Virus record (IMG/VR): IMGVR_UViG_3300030333_008051
Location: 72,440 to 107,994 of that record
From: a virus
Reading direction: 5' to 3' (one strand)
Length of the DNA stretch: 35,555 nucleotides
Below are positions 9,028 through 19,200 of the stretch, in pieces. A model generated the notes under the pieces. The model had not been told where the DNA came from. It ran no database searches and saw only the letters and a list, made by a program, of their open reading frames with translations. The position numbers and the translations under genes were made by a program. Within the stretch, counting starts at the first letter, position 1. Every line of letters begins with the position of its first letter.

Positions 9028-10794
9028 TTAGAAACTTGTAACATGAGCGACTCTGGCTCTAATTCTGTCTCTGTCTTCTTGTGTTAAATCTGATGAGCAC
9101 TCTGGCAGAACTAGTTCCCCTTGATATAAGCCCGAGCTATCACTAATGCCAATTGTAACTTCGCCGCCTTCTCCTTCTCCTGCTCCGTTTAGCTTCAATA
9201 CCCGATCTGGACAAACTATTGATATGGCATCCATTACTTTTTCTGGATTATCTCTTAGTTCGTCACAGTTTTCAAGTCCACCTTTTTTCAAAGCTATAAT
9301 AATTTGTATCAATTTTATCAAATCGGTTATCAGCATAATAATACCCATCGCTTCGACATTTAATGCTAATTTTCCACCAAACAGCGCATTTAGACTTTTA
9401 ACAACGAAAAGTATTTGGCTGAAAAAATCGACAATCATTTGTTTAAAATCTTGAAGAGCTAAAATAGCTCTCTTGAAGGTTTTAATATCTCCAATAGCAG
9501 GTATCTTATTTGTCCCGTCTGCTTTGGCTTGCCTTCTTTTATCAAAAAATGTTTGAAAAGTATCATTTACTCCAACGGTAAAACCTGTGGGGATGGTGCG
9601 TTCGGCAGCTTTTTCTGACGCAGTGCCTCCAGAATCTTTATCTATCTTAAGCCAACCGCCCGTTCCTTTTGAGATGCCGCTAGCCATGTTTCCAGTAACA
9701 TCTCTTGCTAAAGAAAATCCGCTTTCTTTGCCAGCAATATTTGGAGCAGTAGTTGAAGTTATACCTGGGGTTGGGCGAGCAGATGCGTCTATTCCGCCAA
9801 GATCTGTCATGCCCAGTGTAGCTTGTCCTGCAAGTGCTTGTCCTGCAGCCATCATAGTATCTTGCAACTCATCTGCAGCATCAATTACTTCTTGAACACT
9901 TTGGAAAATTCCAATTGCGCAATCAATTGGTGCAATAACAATTTGCATTATCTGCTGTATTAATGCAGCAATAGCATCTACAATCCATTTTATGATTGGA
10001 CCAATTATCATTGTCCAATCAAAACTGAAACTAATTGCAAGCATTACATATTTCTTTATCAGCATTGCTAATGCTAAAAGAAGCATAATTAAATCTGGTA
10101 TACAAATAAAACTAAAGCCATCAAAGAAATCGCAAAGATCCAGTAGCATGTCATTTGGATTTAACATTGCTAATATTTCATCTATTATTTCTTCTATATC
10201 CCTTAAGAAATCTTCAAAACCCAGCATTAAGTTTAGTGGTTGAAGTTGCCAGCTAAACTCCATTTTCAAATCACAATCTAAACATTTGTCAAAATAATCT
10301 AACAATTCATCCGCCGTCACTACGGCTGGATTGATGCCCATAGCATCAAAAGTTGTTTGAAGTGCATTTTCAAAAGTTGCTGTAACTTCTATACTTGGGC
10401 CTACTTCTACATTGAGATTTGTTCTTCTGCTTGGGTCAAAAAGATTTATATCTACATCAGCACCACCAGCCTCAACCTCGCAAGCATCTTTTCCGCCTGC
10501 AGATGAAGGATCTCCAGTATGTGTTCCACGATGAGACATCATTGTAGGAGTCTTTTCTTTTTCAGCGTCTGCAGCCCGACGAGCAATTTCTGCTAATTGG
10601 TCGTTTGCCAATCCAAAACGATCTATAGAAACCTTTGTACTTTCAACTCCCATTTCGCATGCTGCTACACTATGGTACATGGCTGCAACGCAGCCTTCTC
10701 TCGTACCGCTGCGCTTAGCTGCCTTTTCGTACCTTTCGCAAAGTAAAGACAGGTATACGTATCTATAGTGTTCTTCGAGTTCTTCTTTGCTCAT
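9028..10794 (-). CDS. Large hydrophobic virion-associated protein, unknown
   Basis: 588 residues. The N-terminus is helical and charged. Roughly residues 185-330 hold several strongly hydrophobic segments (DLIMLLLALAMLIKKYVML, WTMIIGPIIKWIVDAIAALI), and a second hydrophobic stretch lies near 480-510 (IIMLITDLIKLIQIIIALKK). Cysteines appear in pairs around the hydrophobic core. The gene is inside the head cluster just upstream of the portal gene. A membrane-penetrating internal or ejection protein is one possibility; a neck component is another. No family recognised; the Shine-Dalgarno is weak. Confidence 0.6.
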   Translation of the reverse strand: MSKEELEEHYRYVYLSLLCERYEKAAKRSGTREGCVAAMYHSVAACEMGVESTKVSIDRFGLANDQLAEIARRAADAEKEKTPTMMSHRGTHTGDPSSAGGKDACEVEAGGADVDINLFDPSRRTNLNVEVGPSIEVTATFENALQTTFDAMGINPAVVTADELLDYFDKCLDCDLKMEFSWQLQPLNLMLGFEDFLRDIEEIIDEILAMLNPNDMLLDLCDFFDGFSFICIPDLIMLLLALAMLIKKYVMLAISFSFDWTMIIGPIIKWIVDAIAALIQQIMQIVIAPIDCAIGIFQSVQEVIDAADELQDTMMAAGQALAGQATLGMTDLGGIDASARPTPGITSTTAPNIAGKESGFSLARDVTGNMASGISKGTGGWLKIDKDSGGTASEKAAERTIPTGFTVGVNDTFQTFFDKRRQAKADGTNKIPAIGDIKTFKRAILALQDFKQMIVDFFSQILFVVKSLNALFGGKLALNVEAMGIIMLITDLIKLIQIIIALKKGGLENCDELRDNPEKVMDAISIVCPDRVLKLNGAGEGEGGEVTIGISDSSGLYQGELVLPECSSDLTQEDRDRIRARVAHVTSF

Positions 10795-10812
10795 TTTATT
10801 CGTCTAGGTCCG

Positions 10813-11151
10813 TTACTTCATCGCTGGATTGGCAACCATTTCATTTTCCTGTTCATCTAAGTTGATTAAATCATGAATTACCATATCAGAAGTAGTGCCT
10901 TCGTCCAACATTTCTTTGTAAATACTTGCCCAAGTCATAGCATTTGATCTTTGCCTTGGGTAAATTCTATGTTCGTTATCAGGATCTACGATATCCAGTA
11001 TTGCTTCTATAACTGAAACAAAATCATCTTTATGCACAAAGTCTCTACCTATTTTCATAAAGAGTCGTTGATAAGTTTTTTCAAGAGATTTAGCATCACC
11101 TTCTTCCTCATCTGGCTCTTTGTCTTCCATGGTATCTTTTAGAAAACCCAT
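10813..11151 (-). CDS. Small acidic helical protein, head cluster
   Basis: 112 residues, Glu/Asp-rich N-terminus followed by helices; pattern FVSVIEAILDIVDPDNEHRIYPRQ. AAGGAG lies upstream of ATG 11151. The start shares its first base region with the end of the upstream gene, so translation is likely coupled. Position between small head proteins and portal suggests a connector or chaperone role; function unknown. Confidence 0.6.
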   Translation of the reverse strand: MGFLKDTMEDKEPDEEEGDAKSLEKTYQRLFMKIGRDFVHKDDFVSVIEAILDIVDPDNEHRIYPRQRSNAMTWASIYKEMLDEGTTSDMVIHDLINLDEQENEMVANPAMK

Positions 11152-11702
11152 TATAAATACTCCTTTAAAGTGTTCATTACAGAATTTGGAGACGCAGCAC
11201 CATCTTCTTCAAACATGCTGTCTGTATCTGCTTTTTCTAAAGCTGCTTTTTCTTCCAACATTACTCTGTACATAGGGAATGTTATTTCGTTTGCTTTAAA
11301 ACCTAAAACTATTTTAGAAGCTTTTCTAAGTTTTGGCTTGTCTCTGATGTCCATAGTGAAGGTTGGAGAATCTTCGTTTCCTTCCAGCTGGGCTATGATG
11401 CTTTTTTTTGCACTTGCAATTTTTGCATTTATTCTTTCTATATTACCCCTCATGGCATCTATTCTTTCTTTTACTACTTCTGCTTCTTCTAAAGTTAGTG
11501 GTCGGTTAGCATTACTTGTATTTGTTGCCTGCCCCCTGTTGGGCCCCTCTCTAACTGTTGTCTCCTTGAATTTTACGCTTGCTTCTGCTTCTTCTCTTGC
11601 TTCTCGAGCTCTGTTATCTATATTGCGCGGCAAGTCTTCATCGGCTACGCGAAGCTCACTTTCATATATTTTTTTAAAGATTTCATCTAAAGATTTAGAC
11701 AT
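11151..11702 (-). CDS. Charged helical protein, head cluster
   Basis: 183 residues, Lys/Glu/Ala-rich and mostly helical with a likely coiled coil around residues 75-115 (EEAEVVKERIDAMRGNIERI). Its ATG overlaps the stop codon of the upstream gene (TAATG), a sign of translational coupling. No family recognised. It sits in the cluster of small proteins between terminase and portal, where head-tail connector and minor capsid proteins are common. Confidence 0.6.
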   Translation of the reverse strand: MSKSLDEIFKKIYESELRVADEDLPRNIDNRAREAREEAEASVKFKETTVREGPNRGQATNTSNANRPLTLEEAEVVKERIDAMRGNIERINAKIASAKKSIIAQLEGNEDSPTFTMDIRDKPKLRKASKIVLGFKANEITFPMYRVMLEEKAALEKADTDSMFEEDGAASPNSVMNTLKEYL

Positions 11703-12145
11703 TAAGCGCCCACCTTCCTAACAAAATAAGTTACTTTGAGTTGCATGTTTTCTCTTATCTGAGCTTCTTCATTTCCCGGACAATAAATTCTAACCCATAC
11801 TGGGTGATTAGTAAATGTATCTGCTGCTTCAGTAGTTCCAATATCGGGTATTTTGATTGCATCGCCAGATCGAACTAAATCCCACTCTGCTTCAGTTGGT
11901 CTTCTTTTCCCATACATGAGCTTTATACCCCAACCAGTTAAGCCAAACTCACCTGTATCTGTATAACCACCAACCATTTCTGGTAAAAGTTCTACATTTG
12001 TATAATACACGGAAGGATCTCTATTTCTTAAATAGAGAATTTGCTCGTGAGAATCTCCTAAGTGTCCGTTATGAAAAGATCTTAACGGATTTGCGTCAAA
12101 AGCTTCATAGTTTTCATTGTAAAAAATCAATCTTTGGACTGCCAT
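11702..12145 (-). CDS. Small beta-rich virion protein
   Basis: 147 residues with beta-type patterns (QILYLRNRDPSVYYTNVELLP; HPVWVRIYCPGNEEAQI) resembling small Ig-like or neck proteins of phages. AGGAGA lies upstream of ATG 12145. It is followed directly by a coupled gene. I take it as a virion component by composition and place in the operon; no firm family assignment. Confidence 0.6.
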   Translation of the reverse strand: MAVQRLIFYNENYEAFDANPLRSFHNGHLGDSHEQILYLRNRDPSVYYTNVELLPEMVGGYTDTGEFGLTGWGIKLMYGKRRPTEAEWDLVRSGDAIKIPDIGTTEAADTFTNHPVWVRIYCPGNEEAQIRENMQLKVTYFVRKVGA

Positions 12146-12153
12146 CTTGTCTC

Positions 12154-13083
12154 CTAGAACCTGTTTCCTCGGCTTTGATTAAAGCCTCTTGAGTGAGAGC
12201 TTCTGTCTCCCCCAAACATTACACCACCTAAAGCAGCACCACCCATCATTGCGGTTCGAGTTTTTGCTGTTTGTAAAGATGTTGCTGCACCGTTCAATGC
12301 ACTTGCTGCTGTAGCTTTAGCACCACCTTCTGATGCAAATTTCTTGGTCATTGTCAAACCGCCGCCTGCTGCCATATTGTTTAGTGCTGCTCTTTTTAAC
12401 GCCTTTCCAGCAAATGCACCACCAACACCAGCAACAAAACCTGTTCCAAATTCTCCACCAGTAATATAGGACGCTGTACCTCCGATCATTCCGCCAGCTA
12501 ATGCGCCACCGACATTCAACATGCCAGCTCCTCCATGCATCATTCTTGGGGTAAATTGACTTTGACTTTGTGCAGATTTATTGGCTAGCGTCGGTTGATG
12601 AACTGGTCCCATCGCAGCAGCTCCAGGAGTGGCAGGAGTATTTGCCCGAACCATAGCGCCAACTCTTCCAGCGTGTGCTTGTTGCTGTGAATGTGCTTGG
12701 CTTCTTAGTCTGCCGTGCGGATCCATCATCTGTTGCAAAGGTGTACTGTCTCTCCTCTCCATTCTTCTCAAAGCTGCATGAAGTGGACTATGATCGGCAC
12801 GAAGGTTGTATGCTTCAGTAGCTCCTCGCGCCATACCACCAGTAGGATCATTCCTTATACGTCCTGCCAACCCCGCCATCACTCCAGGGCTACGGCCCTC
12901 CATTCCTCCGAGATGATCTATAACGCGTTGCCTGCTACCCATATAACCACCTGCTCTCATGCTTGTCGGAAGATCGCCACGACCAAGCGATATGCTTATG
13001 TCGTCAAACATTCCTACCCTTCTTGTTCCATGTCTTGCAGCTGCGCCGGCTCTAAACATTCTACTTACTAAATTTGCTGGCAT
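12154..13083 (-). CDS. Gly/Ala/Met-rich protein with glycine-zipper segment
   Basis: 309 residues. The first half is Arg/Gly/Met/His-rich and probably disordered. Residues ~185-230 form a glycine-zipper-like hydrophobic segment (GGALAGGMIGGTASYITGG then GFVAGVGGAFAG), of the kind that inserts in membranes. The C-terminus is Arg/Ser/Gly-rich. It resembles in style the 318-residue product on the other side of the terminase gene, though I see no clear alignment. AGGAG precedes ATG 13083. A membrane-active internal virion protein is a reasonable guess, not shown. Confidence 0.55.
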   Translation of the reverse strand: MPANLVSRMFRAGAAARHGTRRVGMFDDISISLGRGDLPTSMRAGGYMGSRQRVIDHLGGMEGRSPGVMAGLAGRIRNDPTGGMARGATEAYNLRADHSPLHAALRRMERRDSTPLQQMMDPHGRLRSQAHSQQQAHAGRVGAMVRANTPATPGAAAMGPVHQPTLANKSAQSQSQFTPRMMHGGAGMLNVGGALAGGMIGGTASYITGGEFGTGFVAGVGGAFAGKALKRAALNNMAAGGGLTMTKKFASEGGAKATAASALNGAATSLQTAKTRTAMMGGAALGGVMFGGDRSSHSRGFNQSRGNRF

Positions 13084-13092
13084 TTTAAACTC

Positions 13093-15297
13093 CTATTTCT
13101 TTTTCCAACTTCTGGTACCCCTTTTACCTCTCCGTGGACCGGAGCGTTGAGGGGCACTAAATTGGTTTGTTTGATTACTTATAGACTCCAATATACTTGG
13201 AGTTTCCTTTTCTTTACGTACTATATCACCACGTCTTCTTCTTTCTCTACTTCCGCCTTTTAGTAAGCCTTGCTTCCTGTATTTTTCTTTTACTTCTCTG
13301 TCTGACTCAATACTTCCATCACCTCTCATAATTCTCATTATGTCTAAAGTTCCTGGAAATCCTGCCTTTCTTAGAGCTTCGGCATTGGCCTCAACATCAT
13401 CATCTGGCGATCTATACCAACCGGTGTCTTGCCTTTTTCTTCTTTCTACCAGTCCTGGCTGAGAATAAGGTATCTTGTTCTTACTATATACCGATTCTTC
13501 TAAAGAAAGTCCAGCTAAAGCTAACATCATAGCATCAAGTCTGTGATCACCTATGCTGTTTTTTTCCATTCCAAATACTGGTTTATTATTTGTTGGATGT
13601 CTTCTGAGAACAACATAGTTCATTAATTGTTTTGTTAATATATCGTCTGAATGAGGGTAGACGAAACGGCCGTCTTCAATAATTCTTACTGCATTTTCAA
13701 CAAGATAGTGCTTTCCTGATTTTACTATATCTTGCCCACTAATTGGATCTTTCAGCTCAATATTTCTTGAGAAATTAAAAGATACTAACTTATCTCCAAG
13801 CTTTGCAGTTTCCTCATCCATAGCAGTTTTATTTTTCTTAGACCGCATCCTATGTGAAAGCAATCTTAAATCTTCTATAATAGTATGCCCGTAGCCTTCA
13901 TCAGCATATATGTAATCTGGTTTCCACTTGTAGTTTAATCTTATTACTTCTTCAACCCACTTTTTTGCAGAATATTCGGAAGCTCCAACATTGTGAGCTT
14001 CTAAAGCAATCCACTTTCCTTGTGATGCTGAATAGCCGGCAACAAAAAACTCTGTGCCTGCGTTCTTGTTCCAGTCGATCCCTATGCACTTAATTAGGTT
14101 TAGTGAATCTGGTATTCCAACTTTAGTTCTTATGTAGGTAGAATCAACCATTCCTCCGTATTCATAGTCACCTCTAGCTTGGTGTATCCAGTCCATTTTG
14201 AATACACCGCTTCCACTATCAACAAACTGAGCCATATACTCTGCAGTAAAACCTTCTGAAGTACTTTCCGCTTCAAGCTCTGCCTTAATTTCGTTCCAGT
14301 GGGGCAATACAGTAGATGGGTAATAATCTTCTTTATAGTCTGGTCTTTCGCTACACCATTCGAAGAACTTACCCTTTTTTCCAATTGGGGTAGAAGTCGC
14401 CACCATGATGGTGTCTGATCTGGTAAGAAGAATTGGTGTAACAACCTTCTCTAAGATTTCTTCAGGTATCATGTCCATTTCGTCGAGATAGATGATGTCT
14501 GCACTTTGACCACGAATTGTACCACCACCAGAACCATCTGCTTTTACGCCAAGGCCAGAAACAAAGCCAGATATCTTAGCTTTGCAATTATCATTTAGTG
14601 TGAACTCCATTCTAAAGTATGGACTCTTTACATAGAGTCCATTTGAAGATGCAGTTGTAATAAAAGAAGACAGCTCTTCGTTTCTTTTAAGAAGCTTTTC
14701 CATTTCGTTAAAAATGTTTGTAAGCTGAGCTTGGTATGGAGTAACAATCATAATCTCAGGGCCAGCATGTATGTCTTGACCGTCTGAGTTCCTACCCTTC
14801 TTTAATCTTAGGTTGTATATGTAATATATAAGTTTAAGCGCAATAATAAAGGTTTTTCCAGAACGTCTACCTTCTCGAACTACAGTTCTTTTAGAAGTGC
14901 ATCTCATTTGCTCTTTTTGGTAGTTCCTAATGTGCCAGTTATCATCTTCATCGTCAAAACCAAACATAAGTTCTGCCCATGCGACAGGATCTATAGTTGA
15001 GAGAAGAATTTTTATCGCACGATCTACCGGTATATCTGATTGTACTGCAATTTCTTTTGCTTTTTTACTGGAACCTTTTGGTAAGCCACGCTTAATAAAA
15101 TCACAGTTTACGTTGAACTCTCCGTATTTTTGAACTTGTCTTATTTGACAATTTATACAAGTTCTATGTACGTCTGTTCTGAGTTGGTATTTTTCGGCAA
15201 ACTCTTCTATTACGCTTTCTTCTAAAACAGCGTCTGGGTCTTGATGTGTATAGCCGTACTGATTTATTTTATATAAAGGCTTTAATCTACTATCCAT
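13093..15297 (-). CDS. terL: Terminase large subunit
   Basis: 734 residues; the ATP-driven packaging motor and nuclease. Visible motifs: Walker A REGRRSGKT (141-149), Walker B IIYLDE (Asp272, Glu273), coupling motif TSTP (301-304). The RNase-H-like nuclease has Asp408 in CIGIDWN, Asp466 in YIYADEG and Asp584/Asp588 in SIGDHRLDAM. An N-terminal extension carries CxxC plus a third Cys (47, 50, 65), possibly a metal site. The C-terminal ~90 residues are very basic. ATG overlaps the stop of the upstream gene (TAATG). Confidence 0.95.
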   Translation of the reverse strand: MDSRLKPLYKINQYGYTHQDPDAVLEESVIEEFAEKYQLRTDVHRTCINCQIRQVQKYGEFNVNCDFIKRGLPKGSSKKAKEIAVQSDIPVDRAIKILLSTIDPVAWAELMFGFDDEDDNWHIRNYQKEQMRCTSKRTVVREGRRSGKTFIIALKLIYYIYNLRLKKGRNSDGQDIHAGPEIMIVTPYQAQLTNIFNEMEKLLKRNEELSSFITTASSNGLYVKSPYFRMEFTLNDNCKAKISGFVSGLGVKADGSGGGTIRGQSADIIYLDEMDMIPEEILEKVVTPILLTRSDTIMVATSTPIGKKGKFFEWCSERPDYKEDYYPSTVLPHWNEIKAELEAESTSEGFTAEYMAQFVDSGSGVFKMDWIHQARGDYEYGGMVDSTYIRTKVGIPDSLNLIKCIGIDWNKNAGTEFFVAGYSASQGKWIALEAHNVGASEYSAKKWVEEVIRLNYKWKPDYIYADEGYGHTIIEDLRLLSHRMRSKKNKTAMDEETAKLGDKLVSFNFSRNIELKDPISGQDIVKSGKHYLVENAVRIIEDGRFVYPHSDDILTKQLMNYVVLRRHPTNNKPVFGMEKNSIGDHRLDAMMLALAGLSLEESVYSKNKIPYSQPGLVERRKRQDTGWYRSPDDDVEANAEALRKAGFPGTLDIMRIMRGDGSIESDREVKEKYRKQGLLKGGSRERRRRGDIVRKEKETPSILESISNQTNQFSAPQRSGPRRGKRGTRSWKKK

Positions 15298-16253
15298 TAC
15301 ATTCTTCTATATTGTGAAAAATAATCACGATTCATATGCATGTAGGTCGCTTCCATACCCATTGCGCTTCTTGCATTTAGATGTGAATTTTGCATTGCAG
15401 ACACAGCTCTCTGTCTGGAAGTAAATGCGTTTTGTGTCATAAATGAAGCCATCCCACCAGCAGTATCTATTCTTCTTCTATTGCGTTCTTTTCTATAACC
15501 AGCCTTAAGGAAGTTGATGCCTGCTTTGGCTGTCATATTTGTAGCTGCACCAGCTAATATTGTTGCACCAGTTAGATAAGGTGTTCTTGCCATTTGACCC
15601 ATAGTGTAGGCTCCAAGGAAGCTTCCTGGCATACCGCCCATTTCCATTCCAAATGTTGCACCTATACCAGCACCTAACATAACGCGCATATTTCTCATAT
15701 TACCTGCAACGCCAAGAAGTCTTGATTTAGTTCTGCCGTTGATGTGACCACCTGGAGCTGCTCCATACTTTGTAGCACTTCTTTGAATTCCTAACCTATT
15801 GATTCCACTACCAATTATTCCATGCCTTGCAGCTGATTCTACAACGCCTCCTGGAGTTGTTCTGAATAGTGCAGAGCTTGTAGCAGACATCGTAGCAACA
15901 TCAACCCATGCTGCGCTCATAGCACCTTGCATGCCGCCTTCTGAAAACCCACTTGCAACAAAATATGTACTCGCACCAAGGCCCACTATAGGGGTTGACC
16001 AAGTTGCAGCCTTACCTAACAGGCTCATATTTGCGTAACCTGCCTGAGTGCCTACATGGGTAGGTACCTTAAACCTATTTGAGGCAGAACCAGAAACATC
16101 GCTTTTGAAAACATGTGGACCGTATGATTCAAATCTCATACCTTTGCCAGGCGCTGCTGCATTGACTTGCATTCTTGAAAGTTCGTCTGCAGTAACAGGC
16201 CAGAAACCTGCGCTTAATCTTGCTCCGTGTTCTATATAGTTAAATAAAGACAT
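15297..16253 (-). CDS. Gly/Ala/Met-rich hydrophobic protein, unknown
   Basis: 318 residues with several Gly-rich hydrophobic segments (MRVMLGAGIGATFGMEMGGM; LTGATILAGAATNMTAKAG) and a basic C-terminus. AGGAT lies 6 nt upstream of ATG 16253. It lies between the nuclease-bearing 1133-residue gene and terL, with 2-nt and 1-nt junctions, so all three are probably made together. Composition resembles internal virion or membrane-interacting proteins. No family recognised. Confidence 0.55.
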   Translation of the reverse strand: MSLFNYIEHGARLSAGFWPVTADELSRMQVNAAAPGKGMRFESYGPHVFKSDVSGSASNRFKVPTHVGTQAGYANMSLLGKAATWSTPIVGLGASTYFVASGFSEGGMQGAMSAAWVDVATMSATSSALFRTTPGGVVESAARHGIIGSGINRLGIQRSATKYGAAPGGHINGRTKSRLLGVAGNMRNMRVMLGAGIGATFGMEMGGMPGSFLGAYTMGQMARTPYLTGATILAGAATNMTAKAGINFLKAGYRKERNRRRIDTAGGMASFMTQNAFTSRQRAVSAMQNSHLNARSAMGMEATYMHMNRDYFSQYRRM

Positions 16254-16255
16254 AA

Positions 16256-19200
16256 TTACATCCTATGGTGGTTTGTATGGCTAGCAAACATTTGTCTATT
16301 TTGATAGCGCTGCAGTCTTGCCATATCTTGTTTTCTGCGACGAAATGCATCCGCATTGTACGCCTCGTAAGAAGAAAGTCTTCTTTTATTCCAGATAGAT
16401 GTGGTAGTACCCAAAGTATCAATTGCCATTGACTTATCTAGACTACCATAACCCATCCTGTGTGATAATTGATATCTTTCGTAACCACCCTTCGTGGCCA
16501 TCAAATCTCCAGACTCATATAATAGTTGATCAATATATGATTTGTGTGGGGTATTCTTCCAGTTGAAAATTTGAGGAGTCTTATAATCTGATGCAAAGTT
16601 AGTTTCGTCAATCCTGCTACCAATCCATGCAGCTTCAGTTTGCATGGCAGTGCTATACATACCCATCTCGTTAGCACTGTACATTAGTGATCTTGCAGAC
16701 ATCATTGCTGCGTTTTTGGCAACTTTTTCTGGGTTTACCAATGTGTTGAAAGTAATTCTCGAACCCGAAGCAGCTACGATGTCCTTGTATGCCTTATACA
16801 TGGGCATACCCCACATATTCTTATCTGCACCTTGAGCAAGCTTCTCAGTTCTAGAAAAGATTGTGGGGTTGTACATTTCCTTACTGCCTTTCTTTCGGAA
16901 AGGCAGGTATGCTGCACTACCTCTTCTTAACATTTCTAAGTTGAGGTTTGTGTCATCTCCGAACAAGAAGCCAACTGTACGGCCATAAGTCATATTCTTT
17001 GGATCAATCAATAACTCTAAGTTGTTGGCACCACTCATCATTGCTTGCAATGCTACAGTTGCATTATCTGCAAAAGGCATAGCCGCTCTACCTGCATGTG
17101 CAGTTTCTGGAGCATCAATACCTGCCATACGAACCTTTAGAGGTTCGTTGAATCCAAAGAACTCTCCAAGTCTTCCAGCAACACCTTTCTGCTGCAAAAG
17201 AATAGTATCTGCATCCTCTGCACTGATTTTGTAATTATCCAGGTTTACCCTTAATAAATTGCCCTTTGCCAAACCCTCATAACCCGCTGTATCAACATAT
17301 GAAGTTCCAGATGGTGTTTGGTATTTTGTATAATGTGTTCTTTGACTTCTTATTAGATTTCTAATACTCAGCCCAAGACTCTGTGAGTCTCCGCCTGGAG
17401 ATAGATTGAACTTATCCCAATACTGACCAATAGCACTTGCTGGATCATAGTGAGATGCATTGTAAATTTCGCGAATATATTTTTCTCTAGCTCTCAACTG
17501 TTCTTGTTGTTCAAAAACAAAAGCAGAAGCTATTGGCCCTTGATAAGGAGATCCAAAGTCAGTGTTTTTGGATCTATTAGAAGCTGCAAGTCCTAATTCT
17601 GTGAATCCGTATTGAGCGTGAGACTTGTAGAGTAAATCTTGTCTAAAATGCTCACCTGCAAGCTGAGCCTCCACGAGAGGCTGAACTTTTTCCATATTGT
17701 AGAAGCTGCCTTGAGTTTCTAACCATCTCTGGTAGTTCATAGTTCTTAAAGTTTCGGGACCCTCTCGTTGCCTTCTAACATCATGCCTCTGGCCGAGTAA
17801 TGCTCCAGTAATACCTACACCAGCTGCAAAAAGCGCACTTGATCTAAATACTCTACCTGCATTTACATCCATAGCTTTCCATCCAGCCCACTTCTTTGGA
17901 TTTCCTGCTATAATTCTGCCACTTGTACCTGATGCTTGCTCAATACCTCTTATGTAGGCCATAGCCCCATCTGGTTCCATTGATGATGCTACTCTATTAA
18001 AGTGATCGTCTATATACTCACTTCCAACATTCATTAGCTTTCTTAAAGTGATTTGGAAGTCGTTCTTTCTACCAGCTATCACTTGTTTGCTATTTTGATC
18101 TAAGAATCCTTTATCAACAAATTCTTTTTCTAATTTTGAATATACTGCAGCTTCATCTACCAGCTTGTAGCTACCTTGATTTCTAACGTGAGCAATAACA
18201 TCCTCAATAGATGTCATTTGCGCTCTGGGCATTGGTATCGCTTGTGGAACACTGTGAGGTATGCCGAAGTAATTATCAATTCGCTTTACAGAGCCCATTC
18301 TGTAGCCGTTACTTTGGTGGGTAACTCCAGCTTCTGTAATTTCTAGCCAAGCTTGTGAAAAACGCCTTCTAAGATTGCTTTCTTGAGTTACTTTTCCAAC
18401 TTCTTCGGCTGCTGCTGCATATCGTAATGCTTCGTGGAAAGCACCGCGACCTTCAGCAGCTTCTTTAATTAATCTGTGTCCCTCTGCGGTACCTTCTACA
18501 ACTTCTCTCAATGCTGCAGTTTGTCTAAGCGATTGCTTAAGTACCAAGTTCTCTGTAATACCAGCATCTGCCCAAGCAGCATGTAACTCTTTGGATGTTA
18601 ATGCGTTCCAAGCTTTTTCTTTGGTTTTTGCTATTGAGAAACCATAAAGTCTCTGTTGGACATCCATACTCAAAGAGTGTGGAGACTTACCCTTCATTAT
18701 TCCGAGAGTTTGTAAATAAGACTGTTGTGCTCTTACAACATCAATAATATCTCGAACGTCGCCGGCGCCGGTATGCTTAACATACGCTTCGAAGACTTGT
18801 CCCCATTTACCGGTAATCAGCGCGTTTGCTCGCGCTCGATTTACTTCTACACCAGTGACAGCTAGTACATCGGATGTTGCTAAGGATGTTTCCGCTATTA
18901 CTTTTCTTAATCCAGATGCGCTTCTTATCTTTGCAAGATATTCGTTTCGCGAGATTTTTCGGCTAAAAAATTCTTCTCTGGCGCCTGATTCTATTGCTGC
19001 GAGTTTCGCGCCGATTTGTTTAGATTCAAAATTCGCGTTGGCGATCCATACAGCATGACCGTCTAGCTTTCTACTTAATGCACCTCCTGGCCTGAACAGC
19101 TCGTCTATGGTTACGTTTTGTGCGGTCGCGATACGTACATCGCTCCCCTCTTCTGTCAACCTTCTTCGTAAAGCAGCTGAGTTCCAAGAGGTTTCGCGCG

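Noticed and set aside
11170-11721. 183-codon plus-strand frame
   Set aside because: Exact antisense shadow of the charged helical gene in the leftward operon.
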